From contig JAJEKV010000014.1 of NCBI GenBank assembly GCA_021234155.1, forward strand, positions 21,469,513 through 21,533,512: a stretch of DNA of 64,000 nt, given 5' to 3'. Position numbers and translations under genes: made by a program. The notes below the pieces were generated by a model. The model had not been told where the DNA came from and ran no database searches. It was given only the letters and a program-made list of their open reading frames with translations. Positions 19,751-31,700 of the stretch are shown in pieces (position 1 is the first letter of the stretch; each line of letters starts with the position of its first letter). This stretch comes from Isoetes taiwanensis. Its lineage: Eukaryota; Streptophyta; Lycopodiopsida; Isoetales; Isoetaceae.

Positions 19751-22700
19751 ATATGTATAATCTAAATGTATACTTGAAATTGTACTTTACTTCTATTTCT
19801 TTTTCATATTACATCATTTTCTTGAAGACATTGATATACAATGCGACGAATTCAATTTGGGGATCTCTATATCTCAATACAATTCGTACAACATGCCTCC
19901 TAAGGTCATTCGACCATTTTAACCATACCTTTCTACTTAATGTAAGTTTATGCTACTTACCTAGGCCCTAAGGTCGGGTCCCTTTTTATTAGTGGTGTAC
20001 ATTTTAGCATATCGCGACATAGGTGTTGGTTTGATATTGATTGCCCTTCAAGCTACCCTTATTACCCCTCCCTTGCCCTTCAAAAAATGTGCATGTGTTC
20101 CTTATCTAGGAGCTACACAATGGACATATTGTTGATGCAATTGCGAATTACATTTATGATTTGCAAATGTGCTGAGAAAGTACTTGAATTTCGCAAAATT
20201 GTGTAGCAGTATTGAAAAGAAACTCGGTCTAAAGTTATCCGAAATGGAATTATATGCCCTCTCCATAACGTTCAATCCTCAAAAATACACCATGCGTTCA
20301 TAATTTTCCTCCAAAGGTGTAATTAAACTGGGGGTTGTGCAACTGTTTGCCATTTTCGCCAAATATAAATGTGAAAATGCAAAAGTGAAGAGGAGGTCGA
20401 GGCAGCAAGCCCCAATCCACGAACTCCCCTATATCCATTGCAATGAATCCATAGCAGACTGATGGTGCTAAATGTTCTTATTGATGAATTCAAAAAAATG
20501 GGGGTGCGAGAGAATTTACGACCACATTGCACTGGTTTATTAGCAATAGATGATTTCATGGAAGACAAAAAGATTATCAAGATATTTCTAGAGGACGATT
20601 GGTTCAATGGAATGGGCTTTCTCAGGCTAGCGGTGGAGCATTAGAGGATGCAGCTCCGGGGAATGCCAACAGAATTGTGAGTTCTTTCACAACCACCCCA
20701 AAATCTGCTCTCAACGTGTAGTTTTTTAGTGCCTCTTTTGCGTTGTGCACACACACACACACAGAGACAAAAAATATCTCACTCTCTGTCTCTCGCTCTC
20801 TCTCTCTATATCTCTCATTTTTTCTCTCTCTATCTCTCTATACGACTACCCTTTTGTACTACTTAACACGCGTATCTAGTGGCGGGAAGCATGCTTTAGT
20901 ATAGTGTTTCCTTTGTTAATTGTTGGGTCCTATTTTCTTTAGCTTGTGTTCTTATAGCTTTATGTCACAATAGTTTTTGCTTTAGCGCTTTTTTGTTTTC
21001 AAATTTTTTTTTTTTCAAACTCCCACCCTTGTGGGCCCATTATTTTTTTTGGATGCGTTCTTTTTGGGTTGCCCCTAAGGGGGCAAACCCTTGTTTATGT
21101 GGGTTTATGGCATATTTCAAGTATATACTAGTATATACATGGGATATGCTAATGACTGCTAAAAACCCACTCTTGGCCGTAAACTGGCGGTCATTTATGT
21201 TGCAGGGGAGCCCCTCTGGAAACCGGTTAACTTGTAGCTCCAAAACACTCCAAAATGCCGGAACATCTGCAACAGATTGCTTGTCGTACCTGTTATAGGT
21301 CCTAAGATCCACCTTCCTCCACGAATCTTTCATTTTTGTCTCTACGGGGCGGAATAGAAGGGCATGTCGGTGCATGGCGATGGCATGGGAAGAACCAATG
21401 GCTACAAAAAAACAGGGCGGCAAGAACAGTTTGTCGCTCCAAATGGATTTGCAAAAACAGTATAGTGGTTTCGTTCTTTCGGTTCTATTTGAAGCACGCT
21501 TTTGTTCGAGGAATGCGATTTATGTCCATTCTCTTGTCGTTTCTTGTCCGAAGCCTATTGCTGCAATTTTTCTTGAAGAATCTTAAGCTTTGCCTATTCC
21601 TTGGTTTCTCAGACTTTAAGTGCCGCAAGCATGTGTAGATATTGGTCCTCTGTTAGCTTAATTTTATCGTGTTACAAAGCTAATAACCCCGCATGGCAAA
21701 ACTTTAGACATCTGAAGTGACTTGAATGTGTTATATCAGATATTGAATGCAAGTGGCTATGCACCTATTACACATGTTCCATTGAAATCAGATTGAGATA
21801 CTATTATTGCCCTGCCTTGTCACTAATTTTCGAGATCTTTTTCCAAAACCTGTATGTCACCCATTGATTCCTTTCTATATAATTAGAGTTTTTACAGAAT
21901 AGCAGCCTCTAATCCAATATTCTGAACTAATTTAACCCATTCATTTATAAATCTCATATTATTTCCATGTCTTGACATCCTGCTCATAATATTTTGCACT
22001 ACTTTAGTTGCATATCTACTTTGCTTTTAGGATGCTTTATGGCATTTTCCATCCACACGTTAGATGTCTAAAGTGATATAAAGCTGAGCTTATATGCAAG
22101 TTCCTATTTGCAATTCTTGAGCTTAAATGCAAGTTTCTGTTTGCAATTTCCTCCATTATCCTTTGAGAGTGACAATCAATAATAATAGCTCAATGCCTTC
22201 GTACTTAGCTTCATACAAACATATGAAAGCCTCTGCTCCTGCCCAAATTGCACAATCTTTTCAACCCTCGTAAGCTTTCTAAGTGATAAAAATCCTTTTT
22301 TTCATTTATTGCATGTTTGTTTGTAAAAAAACAGCGCCTTTTGTACACTAGAATACATCAAAATAGTGGCAAAATAGCGTCTAAGCTTATCCTTCAAACT
22401 GCTTAGGAGAATGATGCCCTTTTAACTGCCCGGTATTTATATTTTTGTTACATGATGAACTATTTGTTTCTGTGGTTACATGTGGTTATTTCAATGCATG
22501 TGGTCCAAATGCATTGGTGGCGCATGTTGGCTTTGTCCTGCAAGTGACCTTTGAATCATTTTTCAAGTAAAAGTTGGCAAATGATCGTGTTATCTTTATG
22601 ATCAAAGAACCTAAGACTGATCTGCACAGCAACATTTGCATAATGATCTTTGTATTTTTGTGGTCAAGGAACCTAAGACTGACGTGCAGAGCTACATATT

Positions 22701-22990
22701 TCTGTGCCATGCTGTCTGGAAAGAATCATTCACGTGCATTGTTTGCAAACTGCAGCTCTAGTAAGCTTTTTTTCTTATTTGTCTAATCAGTAGAAAGATT
22801 GTATGATTTTAATGTCTGTTTCAGTCAACTTTCAGGTGAAAGTTGCTGCAGGTTACTGCTTTAATCATTAGCATCAACGTGTCTAGCTATGCATTCATAG
22901 AAATATATCACAAAAGCACAAGTTTCAGGCTGTCAAACTTGGTGTAGACTGTTTGTTGCACAGATTTTAGAATATCATCCACAAATGCTC
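19751..22990. other. Non-coding DNA with microsatellites
   Basis: I see no supported gene. Contents: the second copy of the 96-bp inverted-end repeat at 20112-20207 with its shared extension; an (AC)n tract at about 20748-20763; CT-rich microsatellite DNA at 20775-20842; a T-rich run at 21003-21016; and an imperfect ~66-bp direct repeat at about 22600-22700. Forward frames of 60-100 codons at 20462-20644, 20993-21298 and 21336-21638 have no recognisable domain. Confidence 0.5.
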
Positions 22991-23119
22991 AAGGAATATT
23001 TAAATGGAAATGATCAAGGTAATTTCATGTATCCAAGGTATGGCTTATGTGATTTCTGAGATATGCAAAATGCTAAGTCTTATCATCCATACCTTATTTT
23101 ATATTTTGTGGCAATCCAG

Positions 23120-23498
23120 TGCTGTGGACCAGTTTAGAAGACAATTTGCTCATCTGGAGGAACATTATGGCAAGGCTGGCTCAAATACACCTCTTGAACG
23201 CCAGCATGTGTCTGATTATCCTAGGTGGTGGGAGACCATCTCGTTTGGTTTCTTCTGGATTGACGACCAAGAGTAGTGCTGATACAAGAAGGTTCGTGAA
23301 GAGTTCTAGCATCAGTGGTTCTCAGAGAACAACATATTATGGTTTTGGCTCCGATTTGGATCAGGATGACAGGAAGGATGATAAATCATCAGACGATGAG
23401 GCAATTCAAGCAAAACACAGTCTATGGGAATCAGTGTTACCAGAAAGGTGGCAGCTGTCCAGACTGGAAAATCTTGATGGAGACAAGATTCCTTACTA
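23120..23498 (+). pseudogene. TDY-type MAP kinase exon fragment
   Basis: After a GCAATCCAG acceptor-like site the frame reads AVDQFRRQFAHLEEHYGK, then NTPLERQHVS. This is the signature just C-terminal to the kinase domain of plant TDY-motif MAP kinases (MPK8/9/16/20 type; FxxQFAHLEEHYG ... PLxRQHASLPRERV). The frame then shifts and a second frame continues with a Ser-rich stretch (SSADTRR to about 23498) that may be the C-terminal extension. No kinase-domain motifs (HRD, DFG, TDY) are seen nearby. It is a lone captured or decayed exon set, not a gene. Confidence 0.65.
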
Positions 23499-23499
23499 G

Positions 23500-24690
23500 G
23501 GCAATTCTCCTTTTTCTTTACAACAGAAAACATGTAAGTTAGGTCAAAATTCAAGGCAATGGAAATAATAAACAACATTTTTTAATACCATTTGATTCTT
23601 GTTGAGCGATGTCTCTTACTAATCTTAGACTCCTCTACTTGCCATTAGCTCACGTACTCTCTTGCACAAGGAAGCTTGGAAATGAAAGGGTACTTATGTT
23701 GAAGAAAATTGAATGTGAAAACTGTTAAAAGTAGCCAACCTGTAGATCAACATTGAGAGAATGAGTATGGAAATTTATTTATTTCAAAATTAGACGATGG
23801 TCATTGAAGTGTTTTTATTAATATGTGTTGCCCTCTAGTAGAGAGGGCAATATTAAGGGTTGAATCACCAAACCTAAAACAGAATTGGTCCAAGTTCCCC
23901 ACAATAGGACTTTGGGCTTTTCCACAAGGCCATAAAATAAAAGACGGGCATTTTGGTAAATATGGTAATAATGGTTTTAATGGCTCATGAAATCTATCGT
24001 GTTTTAAATTACCATGTGTTTCAACAAGATCAAACTCATCTAAATCTAAATTCAATTTCACAACTTCTACTTTTTAAAACATGTTTAAAACACTGCAATT
24101 CCATTTTAAATGATGCTGCTACTCATTGAAAAAATCTCTCTCTCATTATAGGTTTTTGTGAATGACAATTTCTTGATAAGTCATATCATGGAAACTGGAT
24201 TGGTTATTCTTCCTCCAAGATGGATAAGCTTTTAAAATATCGAGTTCTTCCTTCGTACCATCTTCTTCACAAAATGACAATGTTCTAAAATAGCAATTTT
24301 GATTGATTTTAAAAACATAACTTTCAAGTATGATTTAAGCCACCTCAACCTCCGGCCATGGAGGGCAACCCTCCGTGCGCAACACCTTATTTCTTAGAGT
24401 CTTTTACTTCCTTTGTGGTTGCATGGCCAAGAGATTTCCCTTAGGTAGTCCTTTGTTGGTCAATTTTTATTGGGTTTGTCTTCTTCTACCGTTATTACTT
24501 TTCGTGGTTCCTTATTTTAGATTTCAGTTGAAGAGTTATTTTCCCACCCATATTTATTCATTTCTTATCGGTTTTGCCTTATCCTTGATTTCTGACCATT
24601 GACCTCTAGAATATTCCGTGTTCTATGCCAAATTAAACGCTATTAATTTTTTCGCCAACAATTTGCCTGCCACTTCCAATGGTCCAAACG
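23500..24690. other. No gene seen
   Basis: AT-rich sequence with isolated short frames. A forward frame at 24375-24602 would give a very hydrophobic 75-residue peptide without homologues I recognise; I do not call it. An A15 run lies at about 24703-24717. Confidence 0.4.
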
Positions 24691-24885
24691 CCTACATATG
24701 GTTAAAAAAAAAAAAAAAGCCCCGAAGACAGCCCCTGTTCACCCAGACTGCCGGCGTGCCTCCAAGCCCGCCTTCTGCTGGTTAGGCTCATACCCCTTGC
24801 TTGTGAGCCAAGGCCATAAGACTCAGCCTGCTCCGACATTCTCATGCCCTCTAGACAAGGAAACATGCTATGATTTTGCCGCAGA

Positions 24886-25096
24886 ACAACATGGCAACTG
24901 GGTCGACGATTCCGCCTTCGGAATAGAAAGTGGCACAGCAATTCCGCTCAAGCGGTCACCTGCAGGTAAAAATCAATGAAAACTCCCAGTTGCCATGTTG
25001 TGGCGGCATGGAATGTGGTCGCAGATTTCAGACCCGCTCCCGGCTCCCGCCGGTCGCGGGGCCCCTGAAATCTGCCTCCCACATTCCATGCCGCCA
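24886..25096. repeat. Two adjacent long hairpins
   Basis: Hairpin 1 has perfect 17-bp arms at 24886-24902 and 24985-25001 (ACAACATGGCAACTGGG and its complement). Hairpin 2 has 18- plus 11-bp arms at 25001-25031 and 25065-25096 around a GC-rich loop. The second begins at the base where the first ends. Nearby, GCTATGATTT-GCCGC recurs at 24867 and 25138. Confidence 0.75.
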
Positions 25097-26054
25097 TACA
25101 ACTCTGCAAAACAGATCAATACAACTCAAAACAGCAGGCTATGATTTAGCCGCAAAACAGCTCTGCAAAATCGATTAAAACAGCTCAAAATAGCTCTGCA
25201 AACAGATCCCACACATAAAATCCCATTAATCACCGTTGTATCCCATTAATCATTGCAGAGCATGCAAAATAACTCTCCATTTCTCGGCTGTACATCCTCT
25301 GTTCCTTTTTGATAAGGCTGGATCTGTTCAAATTCTGAGAACGAATCCAAGGAAGAAGCAACGAAGGAAATGGGCAGATCTTGGTTGGGATGATCCGCCT
25401 CCAAGCCTGCCATCCATGGCCGCGCCTGCTAAAAAAAGAAAGCTACATGCTTTTTTATCCTTCTATTCTCAAACCATGCATACACAAGGAAAACATGCAT
25501 TCTAGAATGCTACCTTCATCTCGGCCAAGAAGCAGCTCAAATCATTGGCATACGATTTTCCATACAATACCAAGGCGAAATCTAGGCCAAACCATGCGTG
25601 AGATACGGTCCACAAATACCAAACGAAATATCTTATATTATAATGTTTTGCTGTAATTCCTGGATTTGGATCCAGCCCTAGATCCAATGGCCGAAAATGA
25701 CTTAATAAGATCGAAAGGTCCACGAGTAAAAGGCATCTGGTTAAGTTTAGGGCTATTCCAGCTTTCGGAAAGCAAAAGGCTTTGGCTTCGAATAGTCATA
25801 GCGGCATTCGTTTAGTTGGTTTCTGGTTTTTTCAGTTGAGTCCGGTTTTTTTCCTAGCTCCCGCCCATGGCAGATCAGCACGCCTAATTCTGAGTAAGAA
25901 AGAGCTTTGTGAGCTCACGATCATTTATGCCATGGTTTTGGCACTCGGCTAGGTAATATCAGAACTTGCATTTAGGGATGCCATGGTTTTAGTTATAATT
26001 TTTGCAGTAACATTTCGTTAGGCCTGGCTATGGCTTGCAAACCCTAGACGAGCT

Positions 26055-26236
26055 TTGCCGTCCAGCATGGCCCTTTTGGTAGAAATGTCTACTGGCAATG
26101 TAGCATCTACTTCTGGCCACGAGATAGACGGAAGCATAAACCCAAAAATCGATATGGCAGATGGTGATGCCAGAGATTTGCCTGCAAAACATTCCAAAGA
26201 TCCAGTATTCAAGGAATTGGTGAGCAAATTTCTATA
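26055..26236 (+). pseudogene. Captured exon-like fragment, unknown gene
   Basis: Open frame MALLVEMSTGNVAS...KDPVFKEL, followed by a consensus-like donor at 26219 (TTG|GTGAGC). Frame, composition and donor suggest a first exon copied from a host gene. I do not recognise the protein. It could be the 5' end of the gene that supplied the SAC fragment just downstream, but nothing proves that. Confidence 0.4.
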
Positions 26237-26314
26237 GAATATGAGACATTTAGCTTTCATCATAGAATGTTAGAATGGCCGTGGGGAGACTATATTTAAG
26301 GTTCTACTCTACAG

Positions 26315-26555
26315 GCACCATTTATGGCAAAGAGATGTTGATATGGAAGGATCTGTTGCAAATTTTGTTAAAACAGAACATCTTCTTGAAGTTAATGGCT
26401 TTGTAGCTTCATATGTCCAGGTATGCGAAGAGATGTTATTCGTTGCTCCGTCATATGCTATAGTATTTTGTTCTGTTGGAATTTCAAATCTTTGTTGTAG
26501 ATTCGCAGATCAATTCCTGTTATGTGGGAGCAGATTGTTGATCTAGTCTTCGGTT
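26315..26555 (+). pseudogene. Captured SAC-domain phosphoinositide phosphatase fragment
   Basis: After CTCTACAG a frame reads WQRDVDMEGSVANFVKTEH and then LLEVNGFVASYVQ to a donor at 26421. A second exon after TTGTTGTAG (from 26501) reads IRRSIPVMWEQIVDL. SAC phosphatases carry just this order: RRG-D--G-VANFVETEQ, NG--ASFVQ, RGSIP-WEQ. The intron splits it after VQ. The catalytic CX5R(T/S) motif region is not present and the frame degrades after about 26555. This is a gene piece carried by Helitron 2, not a functional phosphatase. Confidence 0.8.
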
Positions 26556-28717
26556 ATACACGGACAAAGGTGGACCTGTGACAAACATGGCTGCAGAATT
26601 AGGAAAGTCAGACATGCATTTTTCTCCAGGTAAATTGATCTTGCATCTTAATTTGTGTTGACGAAGCTTTAGAGAAGAGTGCTGCAAAATAAAACCCCTT
26701 TGGCAATAAACAGAAAAAAGCAGTGGCTTTGAGCGGGCCTTTGGTAATAAACACTGTTACAAGAAGCATCTGGTCTTGGAATTTGTGAATTTATGGATTC
26801 TAGCCTCTTAAGTTAAATGATGAGAACACCTGTTCAGACCTGCATTGAAACAGTGTGCCATTTTGTAGATCTTGGGTACTCGATATTGCAGATTTTTTAG
26901 ATGCAGAGATGTTAATCTTAAAAACATATATACTTCTCGAGACTGTCAGAAAAGTATTTATTGGGATGATATACACCCAGTGTTCTGATAAACCGCATTT
27001 GTATGATACATGCAGTCTAGCAACCATTTAGGTTGCTTTTTGTGGTATTCTAAGCTTGCAATTCCAACCGAAACGTGTTTTTCATACATGTTTTTCATTC
27101 TCGGGGGGAGTTTGCTAAGAAGGAATTTCTTCCATATGCATTGGAATGGGATGACAAAAAATATTTCTCTATTGACATGAACTTGAAGGCTATTCGGCAA
27201 GAATTGTATCCAAAGATAGTTTAATCTATGAATATGTGCTTGCAAAGCTGGTTTTAAATTTGTGAATATGTGCTTATAATGAAATAAAAGACTGTTGTTA
27301 ATGCACTAAAATCCATGGTGGGTATTTGTGTTATTCAAGGTGGGAATTTTTTATCCCATTGTAAGACCATAAGTTGTCTACCATCAAAGCTACTCAATAT
27401 ACCTGAGATTTTCTTGATATAGAGCAATATAGAGCAAATCTTTGTTACCACAAATGTATATGAATATTAACAAGACTGTTAATAGAAACAAGTTAGCAAC
27501 AGTTCTTTCACATATCTTAACAATAAATAACTTTGAACATTTACCTTTTAGAATTGAAGCATTTTCCTTTAGCAATTGAAGCAGCCATTTGAAGGCGTTT
27601 TGTCCAAGAGTTGAACATTTACTTTTAGAAACTGAAAATTTTGCCTTTAGGAAAAAAGCATATATTTGAAGACATTTTGTCCTTAGACAATGGAAGTCTA
27701 TATTATAGTCAATAGTTAATGGTGAATTTGCTTAATCAATAATCTATTGTTAGAGCTAAAGAAAAAAAATAAATAATTGCTCCTATGCAACATAGGTGTG
27801 ATTGTAAGTTGCCATAACTCAAATAGACTAAAGTATTAACATGGTTAAAATAGTACAATTAGGACTTAAGCAAAGGAGAATATTGCGATTGTCTATGATG
27901 CATTTGCGGAACGTTGGTGACTAAATAAGGGACTTAAGAAAAGGAGAATATTGCTATTGTCTATGATACATTTGAGAAATGTTGCTGACTAGATTAGAAG
28001 GTTTGTTAAGAAATCCTTCAATAATGTAATTGGATTCTTATTAGTGATTGAATAAAAGCTCAAATTGAGGCATAGAAGCAGATAGCTAATTGAACCTTGA
28101 TAATATTGTTGGCTTATTACTTATAGTTTTTTAGCTTATGCCCAGCAACGCTGGGCACCGTTACTAGTTAATTAGAAGTTTATAGATTTCAGTTAGTCAT
28201 GCATTGCCTCTTTATTTTCTTTTTTGCTCCCGAATTTCTTTTTAGCCGTACTTTCTTGATAATTTGCCTTGACTTCATTTTGGTCTTTCCGTGCGCGATT
28301 TTTTGTGCTTGGACTCTTCTTATTCCTTCAACGTACCCTTCTCTTCATCTTGGACGTTTTAAGGTAAGCTTCCGGTTCTTTGTATTGTGACAGAATAAGA
28401 GCAATTCTTTCTTTCATTTCTAATTTCTTCTATGCTTGCTTTCCTTGTGAATTCATCCCTTTATAGCCTTCTTGCCTTTTCTGGTCCTTTTTCCTGATTG
28501 ATGTCTAACGTGCTTTCTCATCATTTTGCCATACATTTTCCAATTGATGTAGCAGATCTTGTCTACTAAAATATAATATCTCCTTTGTTGCTTTTCTCTT
28601 CTTGTTCTGTAAATGTTTATGCTTTCTTCCTAGGAATTTGCTGTAATTGTTCCAGCCATTGTAGCATGCCTAAACTTGTCTTGTTTTAATGTATTTGTTC
28701 CTTGCTTTTGCCTCAGA

Positions 28718-31700
28718 CCGCTACCCCGCCACAGCCTCCACGACGGCAGCCACGCCCCCGCACTGCTGCCCCGCCCTCCAGCCACTCCACGCCATCCCAG
28801 CCACACTCCAGCCACTCCACGCCATCCCGCCCACCACCACCACCCCCCCCCAAGACCGGCCCTCGCCCACCTTTGACTCTGCGGCAGCCGCCAAACTCCC
28901 GAGCGCAGGAGAGGCCACAATCTGGTAGTTCGAGGCATGCGAGCGCCGGGGGGAGTCTTCGCCACAACATCCGGAACACACATTCTCGATCGATGACATT
29001 CCCGAGGCAGTTCACATTTCTCGGCGGCCCTAATGGGGCTCAATACCGCGTGACCGCATTGTCATATTCACGGTCCGCGGATGCACGAATGCGTGATGCC
29101 ATATTGCGCCCCAGGGCGATGTCAAAGGGACATCCTCAGACGTGGACCGACCCTCACGCCCGCCTAACAGAGGCACGCAGCGAAGCTTGTCGTGGTCAGA
29201 GGCATTCGCCAATGGGGGCCGCAGGATTGGTTCGGCGGATGCACATTTTCCGACGAAACCGCTATCATTGCTGCAGGACCCGCAGCCCCAACCGCAGCTT
29301 GCGGCCCTACCCTCGCTTCTCCTACCACGGCCCCCTTCTCCTCGCTCCTACTCCTCGCTCCCTCACGCCCGCGACTCTCGACCACATCTTTTACCGCCTC
29401 CATCTACTTCTCACTTTCGGCCTCGCTTCCCCCCCCCTCCCCCGCTGCTCAGTCAAGATACTATCCTCACGACAAATAGGAATTGTGTCTCCTGGGTGGT
29501 CTCATGGAATTGTCGAGGCTTCCCTTGGCGAGAGGGGGACGGTCACGAACTCCGTGGCGTACCGATATGGATCTCATCTTTCTCATGGAGACATGGGAGC
29601 ATCTTTGGCACAAGCTAGCTACGATATGCTTGGGGTTACCAACATTTCTCGGTCTTCAATACACGTGACAGACGGAGGGTCATGGTGGAGTGGCTTGCTA
29701 CTACCTGGACAACCTTGGCACATTCGGTTACCCTCCGTAGGCGCATTGCATACAACCGTACTTGTGGGTTCGTGTGCATAATACCGCTGGCAATCCTCTT
29801 TTTTCGGCGCACTTGTTATTTCCCTCACCTTGACGGACCTTCTATCGCAGCCACCCCGATGCGGATAGGATGGACCCTTATGTCGATCTATATGATGACA
29901 TACGCCAAAGACCAAAGGTTGGGTAGGGTCGTCCTTCTTGGAGATTTCAATGCACGGACAGAGTAGAGCAGCCCATGCGACTTGACCCCCTCGCCGACGA
30001 TGTCCTGCGCAGCTACGCCCTTGAAGTAGCCTCGCCACGAAGGTCGGATGACAGCCAGTCACTCGCTTTGGCATAGTTGCTCTGCTGTGTGGCATTTTGA
30101 TTTGATAATTTGCAATGGCCTTTCACAAAGGCCCGATTCTCGCAAGTGCACATGCGCATGACAATCGGGAGGAGGGTCTAGTGTGGTGGACTATGTGCTC
30201 AGTAGTTATGCGCAAGATATGCATCTCATCGGTCGTTTCCCGTGGGCACGACAGCATCGGGATGAGGAGGTCGACTCGCATCACCTCCCACTTTATTTGG
30301 ACCTCGCTTGGCGAGCCGCCAACCCCCACTATGCCAGCCCCTCGGCCGTCCTCGGTTGAGACTAGATTATGAGCGGCAGAGGACTCTGCGAGATGCTCAC
30401 GCACGCCCCCCCGCAATTTCTGCAGGACCCACACTAGAGCGGCCGAAGCAGACCAGCCGACTTCGCTATTACGGGATGCGCCGGACAGGTGCTTTGGACC
30501 CAGCGTCGCTGCTCGAGGGTCAGCAACATTCCGCCAGAACCGATGGTTTGATGCGGATCAGAAAGAACGCAAGCGGCAGCTCCGTCACATTCGATCCAGT
30601 GTACCCGCTTGCAGGCCACCACGCAGCATCACGCCCATCCGAAGGACAATAAAGGCTGTACCTTGCCGTGCATCGGGGAGATGTTCGGCCTCCGGACACT
30701 CATCCTCGAACCTTTTGGCGCAGAGTGCTTGAAGGCCAGCCCAGCCTCTGAGGGGACATCACACCCGGGCAGTGGGAATAAAAATTTGCAGCGGCTCTAT
30801 GACCCGCCAGGGGCCAGACGTCCATACCCCACGGGGGATGGCCCCCCATTGGTTCTCGTGGACGAGGATGTTGAGGAGGGCCCGCAACGGCTAGCTAATG
30901 GGAAGGCAACACCTCGATGGTATGCGTGCCGAAGTTACTCAAATGGGCGTGGCAGCCCGCCAGTGCCGGCCCTCACTACCCCGTTCAACAGAGCATTGCA
31001 GAAAGGTCTCCCCCGACAATGGACCACAAGCGTGGTTGTTCCCATTCACAAGGCGGGTGACCACACCGTCCGCCACCACCACCTGGACGATCATGGTCGG
31101 GCTTCAAGATTTGCCAAACCGCTATCGGCATTCTCGAAGCAGCAGCTTGACCCAGGCAGAGGCACGGACGTCGAGCCCCTCACACAAAGGCTTTAGACCC
31201 CGCCACTCAACGATTGACCATATCTTTACACTGCGGCACTGATTGAAGACAAATTCGGAATAATCGGCCGGACTTGTATTGCTGCTTTGTGGACTTCGCT
31301 GGCGGCTTTTGATACGGCCCCCGAAAAGTCGTAAGCTAGATCAAGGCCAATCGGGCTCCCTACTGCCGTGCGTAATGCCATATACAAAGTTGTATGAGAG
31401 TTGTTTTGGCAGATGCGTACCGACGGGCCAAGCATTCACCAAGAGTATCGGTCCCAAGTGGTTGCCCCTCTCGCCAACACTTTTTGGCCTTTACATTGAT
31501 CGCTTAGAGCCCCGCTTACTAAGCATGGGGGCATGGCATACGCTTTTGCACCAGTCGTCCGCCCCGCCATCTATGCGGACGATGTTGGCCTCACTGCCCA
31601 CACCCCGTAAGCTATGCGCCTCACCGATGCCTAGACACATTTTGTCGCTACGACATGCGCTGGCCAATCTAGCCAAGACCGTGGTGGTTCTCATATCCTC

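Larger units (their letters stand above)
25631..28167 (+). mobile_element. Helitron 2 (non-autonomous, 2537 bp)
   Basis: Starts TCTTATATTATAATGTT after an A and ends with the hairpin GCCCAGC-AAC-GCTGGGC (28140-28156), a 7-nt spacer and CTAG followed by T. The first 17 nt match Helitron 1 with one difference, the last ~30 nt with one difference, and the first ~100 nt show patchy further similarity (GGTCC, TTAATAAG). It encodes no Rep/helicase. It carries gene fragments with splice sites. Confidence 0.8.

Noticed and set aside
28702-29781. 359-codon Pro/His/Arg-rich forward frame
   Set aside because: It overlaps GC-rich direct repeats and the LINE 5' region, is out of frame with the endonuclease, and has no domain.
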